A stretch of 64,000 bases of DNA from Pseudomonadales bacterium (GTDB lineage: Bacteria > Pseudomonadota > Gammaproteobacteria > Pseudomonadales > Pseudohongiellaceae). Of this stretch, positions 32,677 through 41,643 are shown one piece after another. The stretch lies in NCBI GenBank assembly GCA_024234365.1, contig JACKOK010000004.1, positions 62,001 to 126,000 of the forward strand. The letters run 5' to 3'. Made by a program: the position numbers and the translations under genes. Every line of letters begins with the position of its first letter. Position 1 is the first letter of the stretch. The notes under the pieces are model-generated. The model was not told the origin of the DNA, did not search any database, and saw only the letters and a program-made list of their open reading frames with translations.

Positions 32677-33921
32677 TCAGTCCAGCACATGCACGAACAG
32701 GCCGCTCTTGAGCTTGGGTTCAAACCAGGTGGATTTGGGTGGCATGACCTCGCCCGCATCGGCCACGGCCATCAGGCTTTGTATGGATGTCGGGTAGAGC
32801 GCGATAGCCAGCTGCCACTGCCCTGAGTCCACACGCTTTTCCAGCGCCTGCAGGCCGCGAATCCCCCCCACAAAATCAATCCGTTTATCCCGGCGTTGAT
32901 CCGCTATGCCCAACACCGGCAACAGCAGGTTCTGCTGCAGGATGGCCACGTCCAGGCTGGCGACAGGATCATCCGGGTTCCACAGCCCTTCTATCACGTC
33001 GAGCACATACCATCGACCGCCCAGGTAGAGCGTGAACTGGTGGGCGTGGGCCGGTTTGATCGCTCCTGCCTTGCTCTCACGAACATTGAAACAGGCCTGA
33101 ATCTTTTGCAGGAATTCCTGCTCACTCAAGCCATTGAGATCCTTCAGCACCCGGTTGTAATCGAGAATCTGCATCTGATTATGGGGAAATATAACGCTGG
33201 AAAACCAGTTGTAGGCTTCCTCGCCCGTATGGGCCGGGTTGGCCGCCTTACGCAGCTCTTTGACACGCTGCGCGGCGGCGGAACGGTGATGGCCATCCGC
33301 CACATACAGGCAGTCAACGCTGTCAAAGGCGCGCTGAATGCTGTCTATCATGCCGGTATCGGAAACCACCCAGAAGACATGCCGGTTACCATCCTGCGCA
33401 ACAAAATCATACACCGGCGCCTGTGCCTGCACCTGGGCCATCAGCGCATCGATTTCCGGACGCGCCCGATAGGTCAGAAACACCGGGCCAACCTGGGCAC
33501 TGAGCGTGTTGATGTGATTGACGCGGTCGTCTTCCTTGTCCGGACGCGTGAACTCATGCTTTTTGATCAGATCCTGCTCATAGGCCGCCACCGATGCCAC
33601 GGCTACCAAACCCACCTGACTATGAGCCCCCATCACCTGCCTGTAGACATAGAAACAGGGCGTGTCGTCCCGCTGCAATATTCCCTGTTCGATAAAGCGC
33701 TGCAGGTTCTGTGCACCGCGCTGGTAAACGCGTGGGTCATAGGCATCGATATCCGGGGCCACATCGATCTCGGGTTTATTGACGCGCAGAAAACTGAACT
33801 CGTTGCCGCTGGCCATCTCCAGCGCCTCTTCCCGGTTCAGCACATCGTAGGGCGGTGCGGCAACGCGAGCAGCCAGCTCCGGACGCGGGCGCAGGGCATT
33901 GAATGGTCGGATCAGTTTCAT
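32677..33921 (-). CDS. DUF1015 family protein
   Basis: A 414-residue cytoplasmic protein. It begins MKLIRPFNALRPRPELAARVAAPPYDVLN, followed by FYVYRQVMGAHSQVGLVAVASV, KKHEFTRPDKEDDRVNHI and VADGHHRSAAAQRVKEL, all hallmarks of DUF1015. The catalytic function is not established for the family, although it often travels with serine-biosynthesis genes in other bacteria; none is seen here. ATG 33921 has AAGGAA before it; the frame upstream to 34083 overlaps the cyclase gene. It converges with the AraC gene, 3 bp apart. Confidence 0.85.
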   Translation of the reverse strand: MKLIRPFNALRPRPELAARVAAPPYDVLNREEALEMASGNEFSFLRVNKPEIDVAPDIDAYDPRVYQRGAQNLQRFIEQGILQRDDTPCFYVYRQVMGAHSQVGLVAVASVAAYEQDLIKKHEFTRPDKEDDRVNHINTLSAQVGPVFLTYRARPEIDALMAQVQAQAPVYDFVAQDGNRHVFWVVSDTGMIDSIQRAFDSVDCLYVADGHHRSAAAQRVKELRKAANPAHTGEEAYNWFSSVIFPHNQMQILDYNRVLKDLNGLSEQEFLQKIQACFNVRESKAGAIKPAHAHQFTLYLGGRWYVLDVIEGLWNPDDPVASLDVAILQQNLLLPVLGIADQRRDKRIDFVGGIRGLQALEKRVDSGQWQLAIALYPTSIQSLMAVADAGEVMPPKSTWFEPKLKSGLFVHVLD

Positions 33922-33958
33922 AGGGTTTCCTTCACGAAGCGTCAGTGCATGGCTACGT

Positions 33959-35914
33959 TTACTTGCGATCAAAGATGAAAACGGCATCCCAGTCCTGCGG
34001 TAATTCCCGTTCCGGTAAATATTCCATCCGTTCCAGATAAACGGCATACAGGCTTGTTTCCCGCTTTTGCTCTGGCAAGGCATTGTTCAGCGCGGTGAAG
34101 CCTTCGATGGCATCACTCCAACGTTGCGCACGATAGGCGGCGAGCGCCTCGGCAAATGCCGTGAGTTCATTTCTTTGCGCATCACTGATGCGGCTTGCCT
34201 CACCCACGAGCTCGTAGATTCTAACAGGCTCGCTCTTGCCCGCAACCCGCACCAGGTCCAGCTCTTTGTAGACAAACGAAGGGGCCAGAGCACGGCAGGC
34301 ATCGCTGACAATATTCGGTGTATTGTACTTGCGGGTCAGCCCCTCCAGGCGAGCGGCAAGATTCACGGAATCGCCAATCACGGTGTAGTTCAGGCGATTA
34401 TGCGAACCCAGATTTCCGGCCACCACCAGGCCGGTGTGAACACCAATGCCCACTTCCATCAGGGCCATGCCTTCGGTGCGATTAATCGTGTTCAAGGCCA
34501 CCATGGATTCCTGAATCGCCAGCACAGCGGCCAGCGCATTCTCTGCATCATTTTCGCGGCTCAGGGGCGCTCCGAACAGCGCCATGACGGAATCGCCCGT
34601 GTATTTATCCACCACGCCATGGCAGCTCTCAATAACCCTCGTGATCTCACTGAGATAGCGATTGAGCATCGTTAAAACGGCTTCAGGCGATGAGGCCTCG
34701 CACAATGCAGTAAAGCCCTTGATATCGACAAACAGCACGGTGACGACTTTTTCTTCACCGCCCAGCTCGATTGATTTGCTCAACAGCTCCTCGGCAATTT
34801 CGTGAGAGACCACCTTACCGAGCAGGTCCCGCACCCGCTCTTTCTCCGCCAGGCCCGCCGCCATATTGTTGACGGAGGTGGCGAGCTGGCTGAGTTCATC
34901 CCGCCCTGCCACCTCCATGGCCTGGCCGTAGTCGCCATCTTCTATGCGCCTCACACGAGCCGCGAGGTCCAGCACCGGGCGGGTGAAAGAGCGTGCCAGC
35001 CAGACCGCCGCCAGGAGGCTGGCGAGTAATACGGCGATATAGAATTGCAGCAGCACGCGCTGAAACGCCTGCAGGTTTTCAATATTCTCGTTGTAGGATT
35101 TTTGAATGACCGCCTTGATCTGCAGTGGGTCTGCACTGCGCCCATACAAGGGGCGCAACAAGGTGCCATATTCGCCATCCGCAAGGCGTATGCGCTGCGT
35201 CTGCTCATGCTCAAACTGCAGTTGAGTGAGCAACTCCAGCTGATCCTGCTCACTCAACGTGGAGGCAATGACGCTAAGAGCAGGCACTCCCTGTGCCGAC
35301 TGTTGATACTCCACGATGGAGACATCCGACACAATGCTTTGCTTCACCGTCGCCGTGAATTCATTGTCCAGCGGGAAGCCGCCAAAAATCCAGGCCACCG
35401 GGGTGGGCAGGTACAGGGGTATCACGGTGATCTGGTAGGGAATGCCCTGCACATTGATGATGGCATCGGCAATGCCGTCATCGTTGTTAGCTGCCTCGTT
35501 CATCAAGGCCAGCCACTCGCCTTGCAAGCGTTCAAAACCCTGGGTTCTGGTGTCGATGATGACCTCACCGTCCAGGGCTGCAATCAGCATCATGTCGGCG
35601 GCGCCGAGTGAACGCAGCAGAATATTGTCGGCGGCATCGATGATGGTATACGGGTCACCGGTACCAAAGGCATTCCGGAAACCCCAGTCCCGCGTCATGG
35701 TGCTGGTGATGGTCAGCAGTGTGTTCTTGTGCTCCTCGCGGGTGAAATCGAACACATCGGCACCGAGCTCCAGATAGCTGTTGATCGTGTCGGTGGTGTA
35801 CTCGTTGTTTTCGCGGTTGACAAAGAAGTAGATGCCCAGCAGCACGGGCAGCATCAGCGCCAGCAGAAACACCAGCAGGCGGGTACGAAAACTGTGAAAA
35901 GAGAACCTGGCCAT
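33959..35914 (-). CDS. Membrane adenylate/guanylate cyclase (sensor-HAMP-class III)
   Basis: A 651-residue protein. An N-terminal helix (TRLLVFLLALMLPVLLGIYFFV, about 12-33) precedes a periplasmic sensor of about 270 residues (dCache/CHASE-like; not assigned further) and a second helix (FYIAVLLASLLAAVWLARSF, about 295). HAMP follows (RPVLDLAARVRRIEDGDYGQAM), then the class III catalytic domain from about 420: metal Asp in VLFVDIKGFTALCE, DKYTGDSVMALFGAP, and VIGDSVNLAARLEG with the transition-state Asn/Arg. All catalytic residues are present, so it should make cAMP (or cGMP). It directly follows the cupredoxin-like gene, 16 bp away. ATG 35914 avoids overlap. Confidence 0.87.
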   Translation of the reverse strand: MARFSFHSFRTRLLVFLLALMLPVLLGIYFFVNRENNEYTTDTINSYLELGADVFDFTREEHKNTLLTITSTMTRDWGFRNAFGTGDPYTIIDAADNILLRSLGAADMMLIAALDGEVIIDTRTQGFERLQGEWLALMNEAANNDDGIADAIINVQGIPYQITVIPLYLPTPVAWIFGGFPLDNEFTATVKQSIVSDVSIVEYQQSAQGVPALSVIASTLSEQDQLELLTQLQFEHEQTQRIRLADGEYGTLLRPLYGRSADPLQIKAVIQKSYNENIENLQAFQRVLLQFYIAVLLASLLAAVWLARSFTRPVLDLAARVRRIEDGDYGQAMEVAGRDELSQLATSVNNMAAGLAEKERVRDLLGKVVSHEIAEELLSKSIELGGEEKVVTVLFVDIKGFTALCEASSPEAVLTMLNRYLSEITRVIESCHGVVDKYTGDSVMALFGAPLSRENDAENALAAVLAIQESMVALNTINRTEGMALMEVGIGVHTGLVVAGNLGSHNRLNYTVIGDSVNLAARLEGLTRKYNTPNIVSDACRALAPSFVYKELDLVRVAGKSEPVRIYELVGEASRISDAQRNELTAFAEALAAYRAQRWSDAIEGFTALNNALPEQKRETSLYAVYLERMEYLPERELPQDWDAVFIFDRK

Positions 35915-35930
35915 CACGGCGTTGCGATCC

Positions 35931-36632
35931 TCATCGATAACGGGTGCGTGAAACCTTCGGGGACCTGCGCAAACGGTTGTCACGCTCCAGCGTGAGCGCC
36001 AGACGCAGATTGCCGGATTCACTATTGCGGAACACCAGCTTTTGCTCCATCACATTGCCTTCGCTTGCCGCACGGGGATGCCAGACACGCACGGTATATT
36101 CACCCTCCGGCACATCGACAAGCTGTGCCCGCCCCTGCTCATCGGTAGCCACTGCGAGCCGGGTCTGGGCCACATAGATATAAGCCAGCATCCAGTCGTG
36201 GATATTGCAGCCCAACTCCACCACTCCCGCTTGCTCGAAGGTTTCAAAATAATCCAGGTTCTGCCCCTGACCGTAGAGGGGCAATTCAAAAACCTTGGCG
36301 GGAGAGAAGGAATAGACGTGATGCAGAATTGCATCACTATTGGGGAAGTTCACGCGGCTGCCAACGCCGATAACCGTCACGTTGGGCACAAACTCTTTGT
36401 CCACCTGATCGACACTGACGGTAGTACTCAGGGCATAAGCAGCCTGCTGTGCCGCAGGCAACAGCACCTCCACCACGGCCCCCTGCACCCCCGCACCGCT
36501 GTCCGCGTCCTGCAGGGCGATGCGCAGTTCTGCTGCCTGCACAGAAAATACCGTCATGCCACCGAACAGCAACAGGGCAAAGCGCGCCCCCATCCTGTGG
36601 AATATTCCTGGAAATCCATATACCAAGCGCAT
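35931..36632 (-). CDS. Secreted cupredoxin-like protein (methylamine-utilization-type)
   Basis: About 233 residues with a signal peptide (ARFALLLFGGMTVFSVQAAE). The mature chain begins with a carboxypeptidase-regulatory-like beta domain, then a plastocyanin-like part: NVTVIGVGSRVNFPNSDAILHHVYSFSPAKVFELPLYGQG and VVELGCNIHDWMLAYIYV. The His, Cys, His and Met spacing (HVYSF ... GCNIHDWM) is that of a type 1 copper site. Such proteins are annotated as methylamine utilisation proteins, but no mau genes are nearby. ATG 36632 is used (GAGGG in front); ATG 36593 is an alternative that still leaves a signal peptide. Confidence 0.78.
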   Translation of the reverse strand: MRLVYGFPGIFHRMGARFALLLFGGMTVFSVQAAELRIALQDADSGAGVQGAVVEVLLPAAQQAAYALSTTVSVDQVDKEFVPNVTVIGVGSRVNFPNSDAILHHVYSFSPAKVFELPLYGQGQNLDYFETFEQAGVVELGCNIHDWMLAYIYVAQTRLAVATDEQGRAQLVDVPEGEYTVRVWHPRAASEGNVMEQKLVFRNSESGNLRLALTLERDNRLRRSPKVSRTRYR

Positions 36633-36709
36633 TCTTGAGAGCCCTCGCCGCCGTGGAGTCCGTGTGCGAAACCGGCCCAAACGCTCTTCTGGCCGGTATT
36701 GAGGCAGGA

Positions 36710-37189
36710 TTATAACTCAGTATCTGAGCGCAGGGCGCGACTTATCTGCGCACTGGAAAAACCACGGGAAAGGCAAAAACGGAAGAGCTTCTGGCGGGCA
36801 CGGGCATCCAGTGTGTTCAGCTCCACACCCCGTGCCTTGCGGGCGATGACCGTGTGCAGACTCTCCTGCCACTGATGATCCGCTTCATCCACCCAGGCCG
36901 AGATCAGGGCAGAAGCAACGCCCTTGCCTGCCAGCTCCTGGCGGATCAGCAAAGGCCCTACTCCACGGTTACGGCGATAACGGGTATAGGCCTCTGTAAA
37001 ACGCTCGTCGCTGAGCAGCGCATCACCTTCCAGTTGATCGAGCACCGAAGGGATATGCGCTTCCAGCTCCGGGTACTTGCGTGCCAGCTTCTGGCTCAGC
37101 TCAGCACGGGAGTGTTCGCGGCGTGCCAGCGTATCCATCGCCGCACGCCGCAAGGTAACACGCAGAACATCATCAGAGCCCTCAGCCAT
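36710..37189 (-). CDS. recX: RecX, RecA regulatory protein
   Basis: A 159-residue, all-helical protein. Blocks RRAAMDTLARREHSRAELSQKLARKYPE, DERFTEAYTRYRRNRGVGPLLIRQELAGKGV and LFRFCLSRGFSSAQISRAL are the tandem three-helix RecX repeats. It binds RecA filaments and limits their activity. It lies 20 bp after recA and is probably produced by read-through from the recA promoter. Confidence 0.93.
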   Translation of the reverse strand: MAEGSDDVLRVTLRRAAMDTLARREHSRAELSQKLARKYPELEAHIPSVLDQLEGDALLSDERFTEAYTRYRRNRGVGPLLIRQELAGKGVASALISAWVDEADHQWQESLHTVIARKARGVELNTLDARARQKLFRFCLSRGFSSAQISRALRSDTEL

Positions 37190-37209
37190 GACAGTGCTCT
37201 CCAGCGGCT

Positions 37210-38271
37210 TCAGTCGAACTGCTCTGCGTCTTCCATCTCGCTTTCATCACCGCTGGCCAGCATCGCACCACCCAACAGCTGGGCGCGGATCTTGTCTTCC
37301 ACTTCCTTGGCAATTTCGGGGTTCTCTTCCAGATAGGTCGCGGCGTTTTTCTTGCCCTGGCCGATCTTCTCCCCGTTATAGGCATACCAGGCACCGGATT
37401 TATCGAGCAGATTGAGTTTCACGCCCAGGTCGATCACCTCGCCCATGCGGTAAATTCCCTGCCCGTACATGATCTGGAACTCTGTCTGGCGGAAAGGCGG
37501 CGCCACCTTGTTTTTGACCACCTTGACGCGGGTTTCGCTGCCCACCACTTCATCGCCTTCCTTGATGGAACCGATGCGGCGGATATCCAGCCGCACGGAG
37601 GCATAGAACTTGAGCGCATTGCCCCCGGTGGTGGTTTCGGGGGAACCGAACATCACACCAATCTTCATGCGGATCTGGTTGATGAAGATCACCAGGGTGT
37701 TGGAGTTCTTGATATTGCCGGTCATCTTGCGCAGTGCCTGGGACATCAGGCGTGCCTGCAGCCCCATGTGGCTGTCGCCCATATCGCCCTCGATTTCCGC
37801 CTTCGGCGTCAGGGCGGCCACGGAGTCGATGACCACCACATCCACGGCGCCTGAGCGCACGATCATGTCGCAGATTTCCAGTGCCTGTTCTCCGGTGTCC
37901 GGTTGGCTGACCAGCAGGTTTTCCACGTCCACCCCCAGGTTACCGGCATAGATCGGGTCCAGGGCATGCTCGGCATCGATGAAGGCACAGGTGCCGCCCT
38001 GACGCTGGCACTCCGCAATCACCTGCAGGGTAAGCGTTGTTTTGCCCGAGGATTCCGGCCCGTAGATTTCCACGATACGCCCCCGGGGCAGCCCCCCAAT
38101 CCCCAGGGCGATATCCAGCCCCAGAGAACCGGTGGAGATAGCGGGAATCGCCTCCCTCCCCTTGTCGCCCAGGCGCATCATGGAGCCCTTGCCGAACTGG
38201 CGTTCAATCTGGGAAAGGGCGGCACTCAGTGCTTTTTCACGGTTGCTGTCTTTCATCGCATCGCTTGCCAT
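37210..38271 (-). CDS. recA: RecA recombinase
   Basis: A 353-residue RecA with the Walker A GPESSGKTTL at 71-80, CAFIDAEHALDPIYA, VVVIDSVAALTPKAEIEGD (Walker B), loop L1 MGDSHMGLQARLMSQALRK, NTLVIFINQIRMKIGVMFG and L2 TTTGGNALKFY. It catalyses strand exchange and activates LexA self-cleavage. ATG 38271 has AAGG upstream; a second ATG five codons in lacks one. A LexA-overlapped promoter is directly upstream. Confidence 0.97.
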   Translation of the reverse strand: MASDAMKDSNREKALSAALSQIERQFGKGSMMRLGDKGREAIPAISTGSLGLDIALGIGGLPRGRIVEIYGPESSGKTTLTLQVIAECQRQGGTCAFIDAEHALDPIYAGNLGVDVENLLVSQPDTGEQALEICDMIVRSGAVDVVVIDSVAALTPKAEIEGDMGDSHMGLQARLMSQALRKMTGNIKNSNTLVIFINQIRMKIGVMFGSPETTTGGNALKFYASVRLDIRRIGSIKEGDEVVGSETRVKVVKNKVAPPFRQTEFQIMYGQGIYRMGEVIDLGVKLNLLDKSGAWYAYNGEKIGQGKKNAATYLEENPEIAKEVEDKIRAQLLGGAMLASGDESEMEDAEQFD

Positions 38272-38345
38272 AGTGATGGTTCCTTGTGGACTTCTCGTCT
38301 CGTTCGCTGTTCCAAGTCAGGACGACTGGTTTTCATTTGCCGGGT

Positions 38346-38378
38346 ATTAAAACAGAGCTTACCTGTATATTCAACCAG
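38346..38378 (-). promoter_or_regulatory. recA promoter with LexA (SOS) box
   Basis: On the minus strand TTGAAT (38369-38374) and TTTAAT (38346-38351) stand 17 bp apart. Over the -35 lies, on the plus strand, CTGTATATTCAACCAG (38363-38378), which matches CTGT-N8-ACAG with one mismatch. LexA bound there would block the -35. Confidence 0.85.
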
Positions 38379-38394
38379 TAGTCGGAAAAATTAC

Positions 38395-38916
38395 TCACGC
38401 CGGGATCTGCGCCTCAATCCGCTCCAGCAGCCCCGCCAGTGCGGCCCGCACGGCCTGCCGGCGTACCGCCTCACGCTCGCCGGAGAAATGCTCCAGCTGT
38501 GCATTCACCGTTACCGGAACCCCCGCCTCCAGGCGCCACGCCCAGGCGATCCACACCGTGCCGACCGGCTTGCTCTCGCTGCCGCCCCCCGGCCCCGCGA
38601 TACCACTGGTGGCCACCGCAAACTGGGCGCCCGATGCCTGCAAGGCCCCCTCGGCCATGGCAGTCACGGTTTCACGGCTCACGGCGCCTGGAGCACCGGG
38701 CGCGAAATAGCTGCCGGGAACCCCGAGCATGCGCTGCTTGGCTTCATTGGAGTACGTGACATAGCCACTGCCGAACCAGTCGGAGCTGCCGGGAATATCC
38801 GTGATGGACTGGGCAATCCAGCCACCCGTGCAGGACTCGGCGGTAGTCACCTGCCAGCGCTGGCCGAGCAGTGTCTCGCCGAGCCTGCGGCTGAGTAAAA
38901 CAAGGGAATCGTCCAT
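38395..38916 (-). CDS. pncC: CinA C-terminal domain protein (nicotinamide-nucleotide amidohydrolase, PncC)
   Basis: A 173-residue protein consisting of a CinA C-terminal domain only. LLGQRWQVTTAESCTGGWIAQSIT (about 15-38) carries the catalytic Ser. GSDWFGSGYVTYSNEAKQRMLGV and FAVATSGIAGPGGGSESKPVGTVWIAW complete the fold. It deamidates NMN to NaMN in NAD salvage. ATG 38916 is chosen; the open frame extends to 39033 but that part overlaps the next gene's end. Its position upstream of recA is conserved in gammaproteobacteria. Confidence 0.92.
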   Translation of the reverse strand: MDDSLVLLSRRLGETLLGQRWQVTTAESCTGGWIAQSITDIPGSSDWFGSGYVTYSNEAKQRMLGVPGSYFAPGAPGAVSRETVTAMAEGALQASGAQFAVATSGIAGPGGGSESKPVGTVWIAWAWRLEAGVPVTVNAQLEHFSGEREAVRRQAVRAALAGLLERIEAQIPA

Positions 38917-38974
38917 GGGAGGGCTCTTGAAATTGTCGGTATCAAAAGCATAGCAAAGATTGCCGGATTCGGCG

Positions 38975-40498
38975 TCAGGACGACGCCTGCCCTCCCTGAA
39001 TGGGCGCAGCACGCCCCAGAGACTTGAACACACCGACCAGATTCAGTGCCAGTTGCATCTCGCTCTCGGCAATCTCCCGGCGAACCATGGCCTCGCGCTG
39101 CTGCGCAGCAAGCACCTGGCGGTAATCGATGAGGCCATTGCGGTAACTGGCCAGCACAAGTTCATAGGCTTGTCCTTCCCGCTGCAGTTTATCCTGCAGC
39201 GCAGCATCGCGCTGGCGCTGGGCCGTGTAGCGGTTGAGCGCCGAATCCACCTCTCGCCAGGCACCCAGCACCACGCGCTGATAGTCGATGGCGGCTTCCT
39301 GCTGTTGCAGCTCGCGCAGGGTAATCGCCGCCTTGCGCCTGCCCTGGTCGAACAGAGGCAGGCTGAAACGAGGGCCGATGGACCACTGGTGGCTGCCCCA
39401 GTCGGCAAACTCACCGCTTTCCAGTGACTCCAGGCCCAGCCCGGCCCCCAGCATCACACGCGGGTAGAGTTCGGCTTGTGCAATACCCAGCCGGGCCGTG
39501 GCCTGGCGCAGACGTGCCTCGCTGGCGCGGATATCGGGGCGTGAAGCGACCACGTCCGAGGGCAGCCCCAGCGCGAGGTCCGGCATCGCGGCCAGCGACC
39601 ACTGCACATTGTCCGACAACAGGGACTGCACGCTCCCGGGCTCCTCCCCCAGCAGATAACTCAGTGCATTCAGCGCCGTTGCCTCCTGTTCCCGCAGCGC
39701 GGGCTCACGCGCTGTCAATTCGCTGAGCACGATCTGCTGGCTGATCAGTTCACTCTCGTTGCCAAGGCCACCCTCATAACGCAGCCGTGCCAGGGTGATC
39801 AGCTCCTCTACTCTGGCGATATCCTGGCGCAGCAATTCCTGCTGGGTCTGCACGCCTCGCAGCTGAAAATAAGTGCGGGCCACTTCGGACAGCAGCCCGA
39901 GCTGAACCTGGGCCAGACCGGCATCCGCCTCCTCCATCTGAGCATCGGCTGCCTCCAGGCTGCGTCTTACCCTGCCCCACAAATCCGGCTCCCAGGAAGC
40001 ATCAAAACCTGCCTGATAGAGGGCAAACGGGTCGCTGATGAAATCGATCAGGCTTTGCGTCTGGCTGGCCGGCGACAGAGCCGTCAGCAGGCGTGTGGCA
40101 CTGCCGGTCTCGCTCTGGCGTTGTCGGCTGGCGCCACCGGCGGCAACCAGCGTTGGCTGATCGCCAGCGGCCACCATGCCTCGCTGTACCCGGCTTTGCG
40201 CGAAACGCAGCAGGGCCATGCGCAGATCGGCGTTGTTCTCCAGCGCACGGGTTTGCAGGGCCTGCAGATCGGCATCCGCAAACAGGGCAAAACCCTCCAG
40301 CATGGACACAGGTTCTTCACTGCGACTGCGCTGCACATCGGCCAGGCTGGGGTCGCCACCATGAAGCGGTGCCCAGTTCGGGGCAATGGCAATGTCGGGC
40401 GCCTGATAATCCGGCCCGACACTCGTGCAGGATGCCAGCAGCAAGGGCAGCAGCATCAGGCCGGCCCGGGGCACAGGAAACAATTGTCGCTTTCTCAT
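38975..40498 (-). CDS. Outer-membrane efflux lipoprotein (NodT/OprM family)
   Basis: A 507-residue TolC-superfamily channel. The signal peptide ends with a lipobox (LPLLLASC, Cys 24). Two repeats of helical-barrel segments follow: DADLQALQTRALENNADLRMALLRFAQSR in the first half, and YRNGLIDYRQVLAAQQREAMVRREIAESEMQLALNLVGVFKSLG at the C-terminus; GLGLESLESGEFADWGSHQWSIGPRFSLPLFDQGRRKA is the family's middle strand block. It gives the exporter upstream an exit through the outer membrane. It is the last gene of the hlyD-ABC-permease-permease operon. Confidence 0.92.
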   Translation of the reverse strand: MRKRQLFPVPRAGLMLLPLLLASCTSVGPDYQAPDIAIAPNWAPLHGGDPSLADVQRSRSEEPVSMLEGFALFADADLQALQTRALENNADLRMALLRFAQSRVQRGMVAAGDQPTLVAAGGASRQRQSETGSATRLLTALSPASQTQSLIDFISDPFALYQAGFDASWEPDLWGRVRRSLEAADAQMEEADAGLAQVQLGLLSEVARTYFQLRGVQTQQELLRQDIARVEELITLARLRYEGGLGNESELISQQIVLSELTAREPALREQEATALNALSYLLGEEPGSVQSLLSDNVQWSLAAMPDLALGLPSDVVASRPDIRASEARLRQATARLGIAQAELYPRVMLGAGLGLESLESGEFADWGSHQWSIGPRFSLPLFDQGRRKAAITLRELQQQEAAIDYQRVVLGAWREVDSALNRYTAQRQRDAALQDKLQREGQAYELVLASYRNGLIDYRQVLAAQQREAMVRREIAESEMQLALNLVGVFKSLGRAAPIQGGQASS

Positions 40499-40512
40499 AC
40501 GCGAGTCTCCGT

Positions 40513-41631
40513 TTATATCAATCGATGACGAAACAGCCAGGCCGCCCAGGGCAATGTCAGTACCGCAATGACCATCAGGGGCAGCAGGTCATACCAGACC
40601 GAGAACAGGCTGACCCCCTCCAGATACACCCGCTGAATGAGGTCTATCGCGAAACGCAGGGGGTTGGCATAGGTCAGAATCTGGATCGGTTCCGGCATAT
40701 TGCGCACGGGTGTCGCCAGGCCGGACAGCAGCATCAGCGGCATCATGAGCATGAAGGAATACAGCATGGCCTGCTGCATATTCGCCGACAGGGCAGACAG
40801 CACCAGGCCGACACCCACGCTGGAAATCATGAAGAACACCAGACCAAGATAAAGCGTGAGCAAAGACCCCGCCATCGGCACTTTGAACCAGAACAGGGTG
40901 ACCAGCATCACGATGGTGGACTGCACGAGCCCGATCATGATCGGCGGCACGGCCTTTCCCACCATGATCTCACTGGGCGACATGGGCGTGACCAGCAACT
41001 GATCGAAGGTGCCCTGCTCCCGCTCCCGGGCCACGGACAAGGCCGTCAGCATCACCGTTTGCAGGAAGGCAAGCGAGGCGATCATGCTCGGCATGATAAA
41101 CCAGCGGGTCTCCAGGTTCGGGTTGTACCAGGCGCGGGATTCCACGGTGAGTGCCGGCGCACTGCCGCCGTGTGACTGCCGCCACTGTTGATTGAAGCCC
41201 GCCACGATGGCGCCGATATCGGCGGCAGCAGAACCGGCGCTGTTGGAGTTGCGCGCATCCAGAATCACCTGCAGGGAAGCCGTCTGCCCCGCGTACAGAT
41301 TGCGCTCGAAGTCCGCCCCGAACTGCAGCACCAGCAAGGCCTCTCCCTTGTCGATAATCTCCTCGATCTGCTGCTCACTCTCCAGCGTGGCCACCCGATG
41401 GAACACCCCCGTGCCGTCCAGGCTGGCAAGCAATTCCGCAGAGGCTGCAGAACGGCTCTGATCCAGCACGGCATAAGGGGCATTCGTCAGGTCATAGGTG
41501 GCCGCATAGCCAAACAGCATGCTCTGCAGAATCACCGGCATGATCAGCACGATGCGGCTGGAGGGGTCCTTGAGAATGGCCAGCATTTCCTTGCGGCACA
41601 GGCTCAGAACGCGATGAAGTGTGTTCAACAT
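40513..41631 (-). CDS. ABC-2 type transporter permease (YbhR-like)
   Basis: A 372-residue permease. It has one N-terminal helix after LSLCRKEMLAILKDPSSRIVLIMPVILQSMLFGYAATYDL, a large periplasmic domain (about 40-170), and five C-terminal helices (SMIASLAFLQTVMLTALSV, GLVQSTIVMLVTLFWF, LYLGLVFFMISSVGVGLVLSAL, AMLYSFMLMMPLMLLSGLATP, PLMVIAVLTLPWAAWLF). The motif REREQGTFDQLLVTPMSPSEIMVGKA is the ABC-2 coupling region. It pairs with the second permease and the fused ATPase, as in E. coli ybhGFSR. Confidence 0.92.
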   Translation of the reverse strand: MLNTLHRVLSLCRKEMLAILKDPSSRIVLIMPVILQSMLFGYAATYDLTNAPYAVLDQSRSAASAELLASLDGTGVFHRVATLESEQQIEEIIDKGEALLVLQFGADFERNLYAGQTASLQVILDARNSNSAGSAAADIGAIVAGFNQQWRQSHGGSAPALTVESRAWYNPNLETRWFIMPSMIASLAFLQTVMLTALSVAREREQGTFDQLLVTPMSPSEIMVGKAVPPIMIGLVQSTIVMLVTLFWFKVPMAGSLLTLYLGLVFFMISSVGVGLVLSALSANMQQAMLYSFMLMMPLMLLSGLATPVRNMPEPIQILTYANPLRFAIDLIQRVYLEGVSLFSVWYDLLPLMVIAVLTLPWAAWLFRHRLI

Positions 41632-41643
41632 GTTTTTATATCC

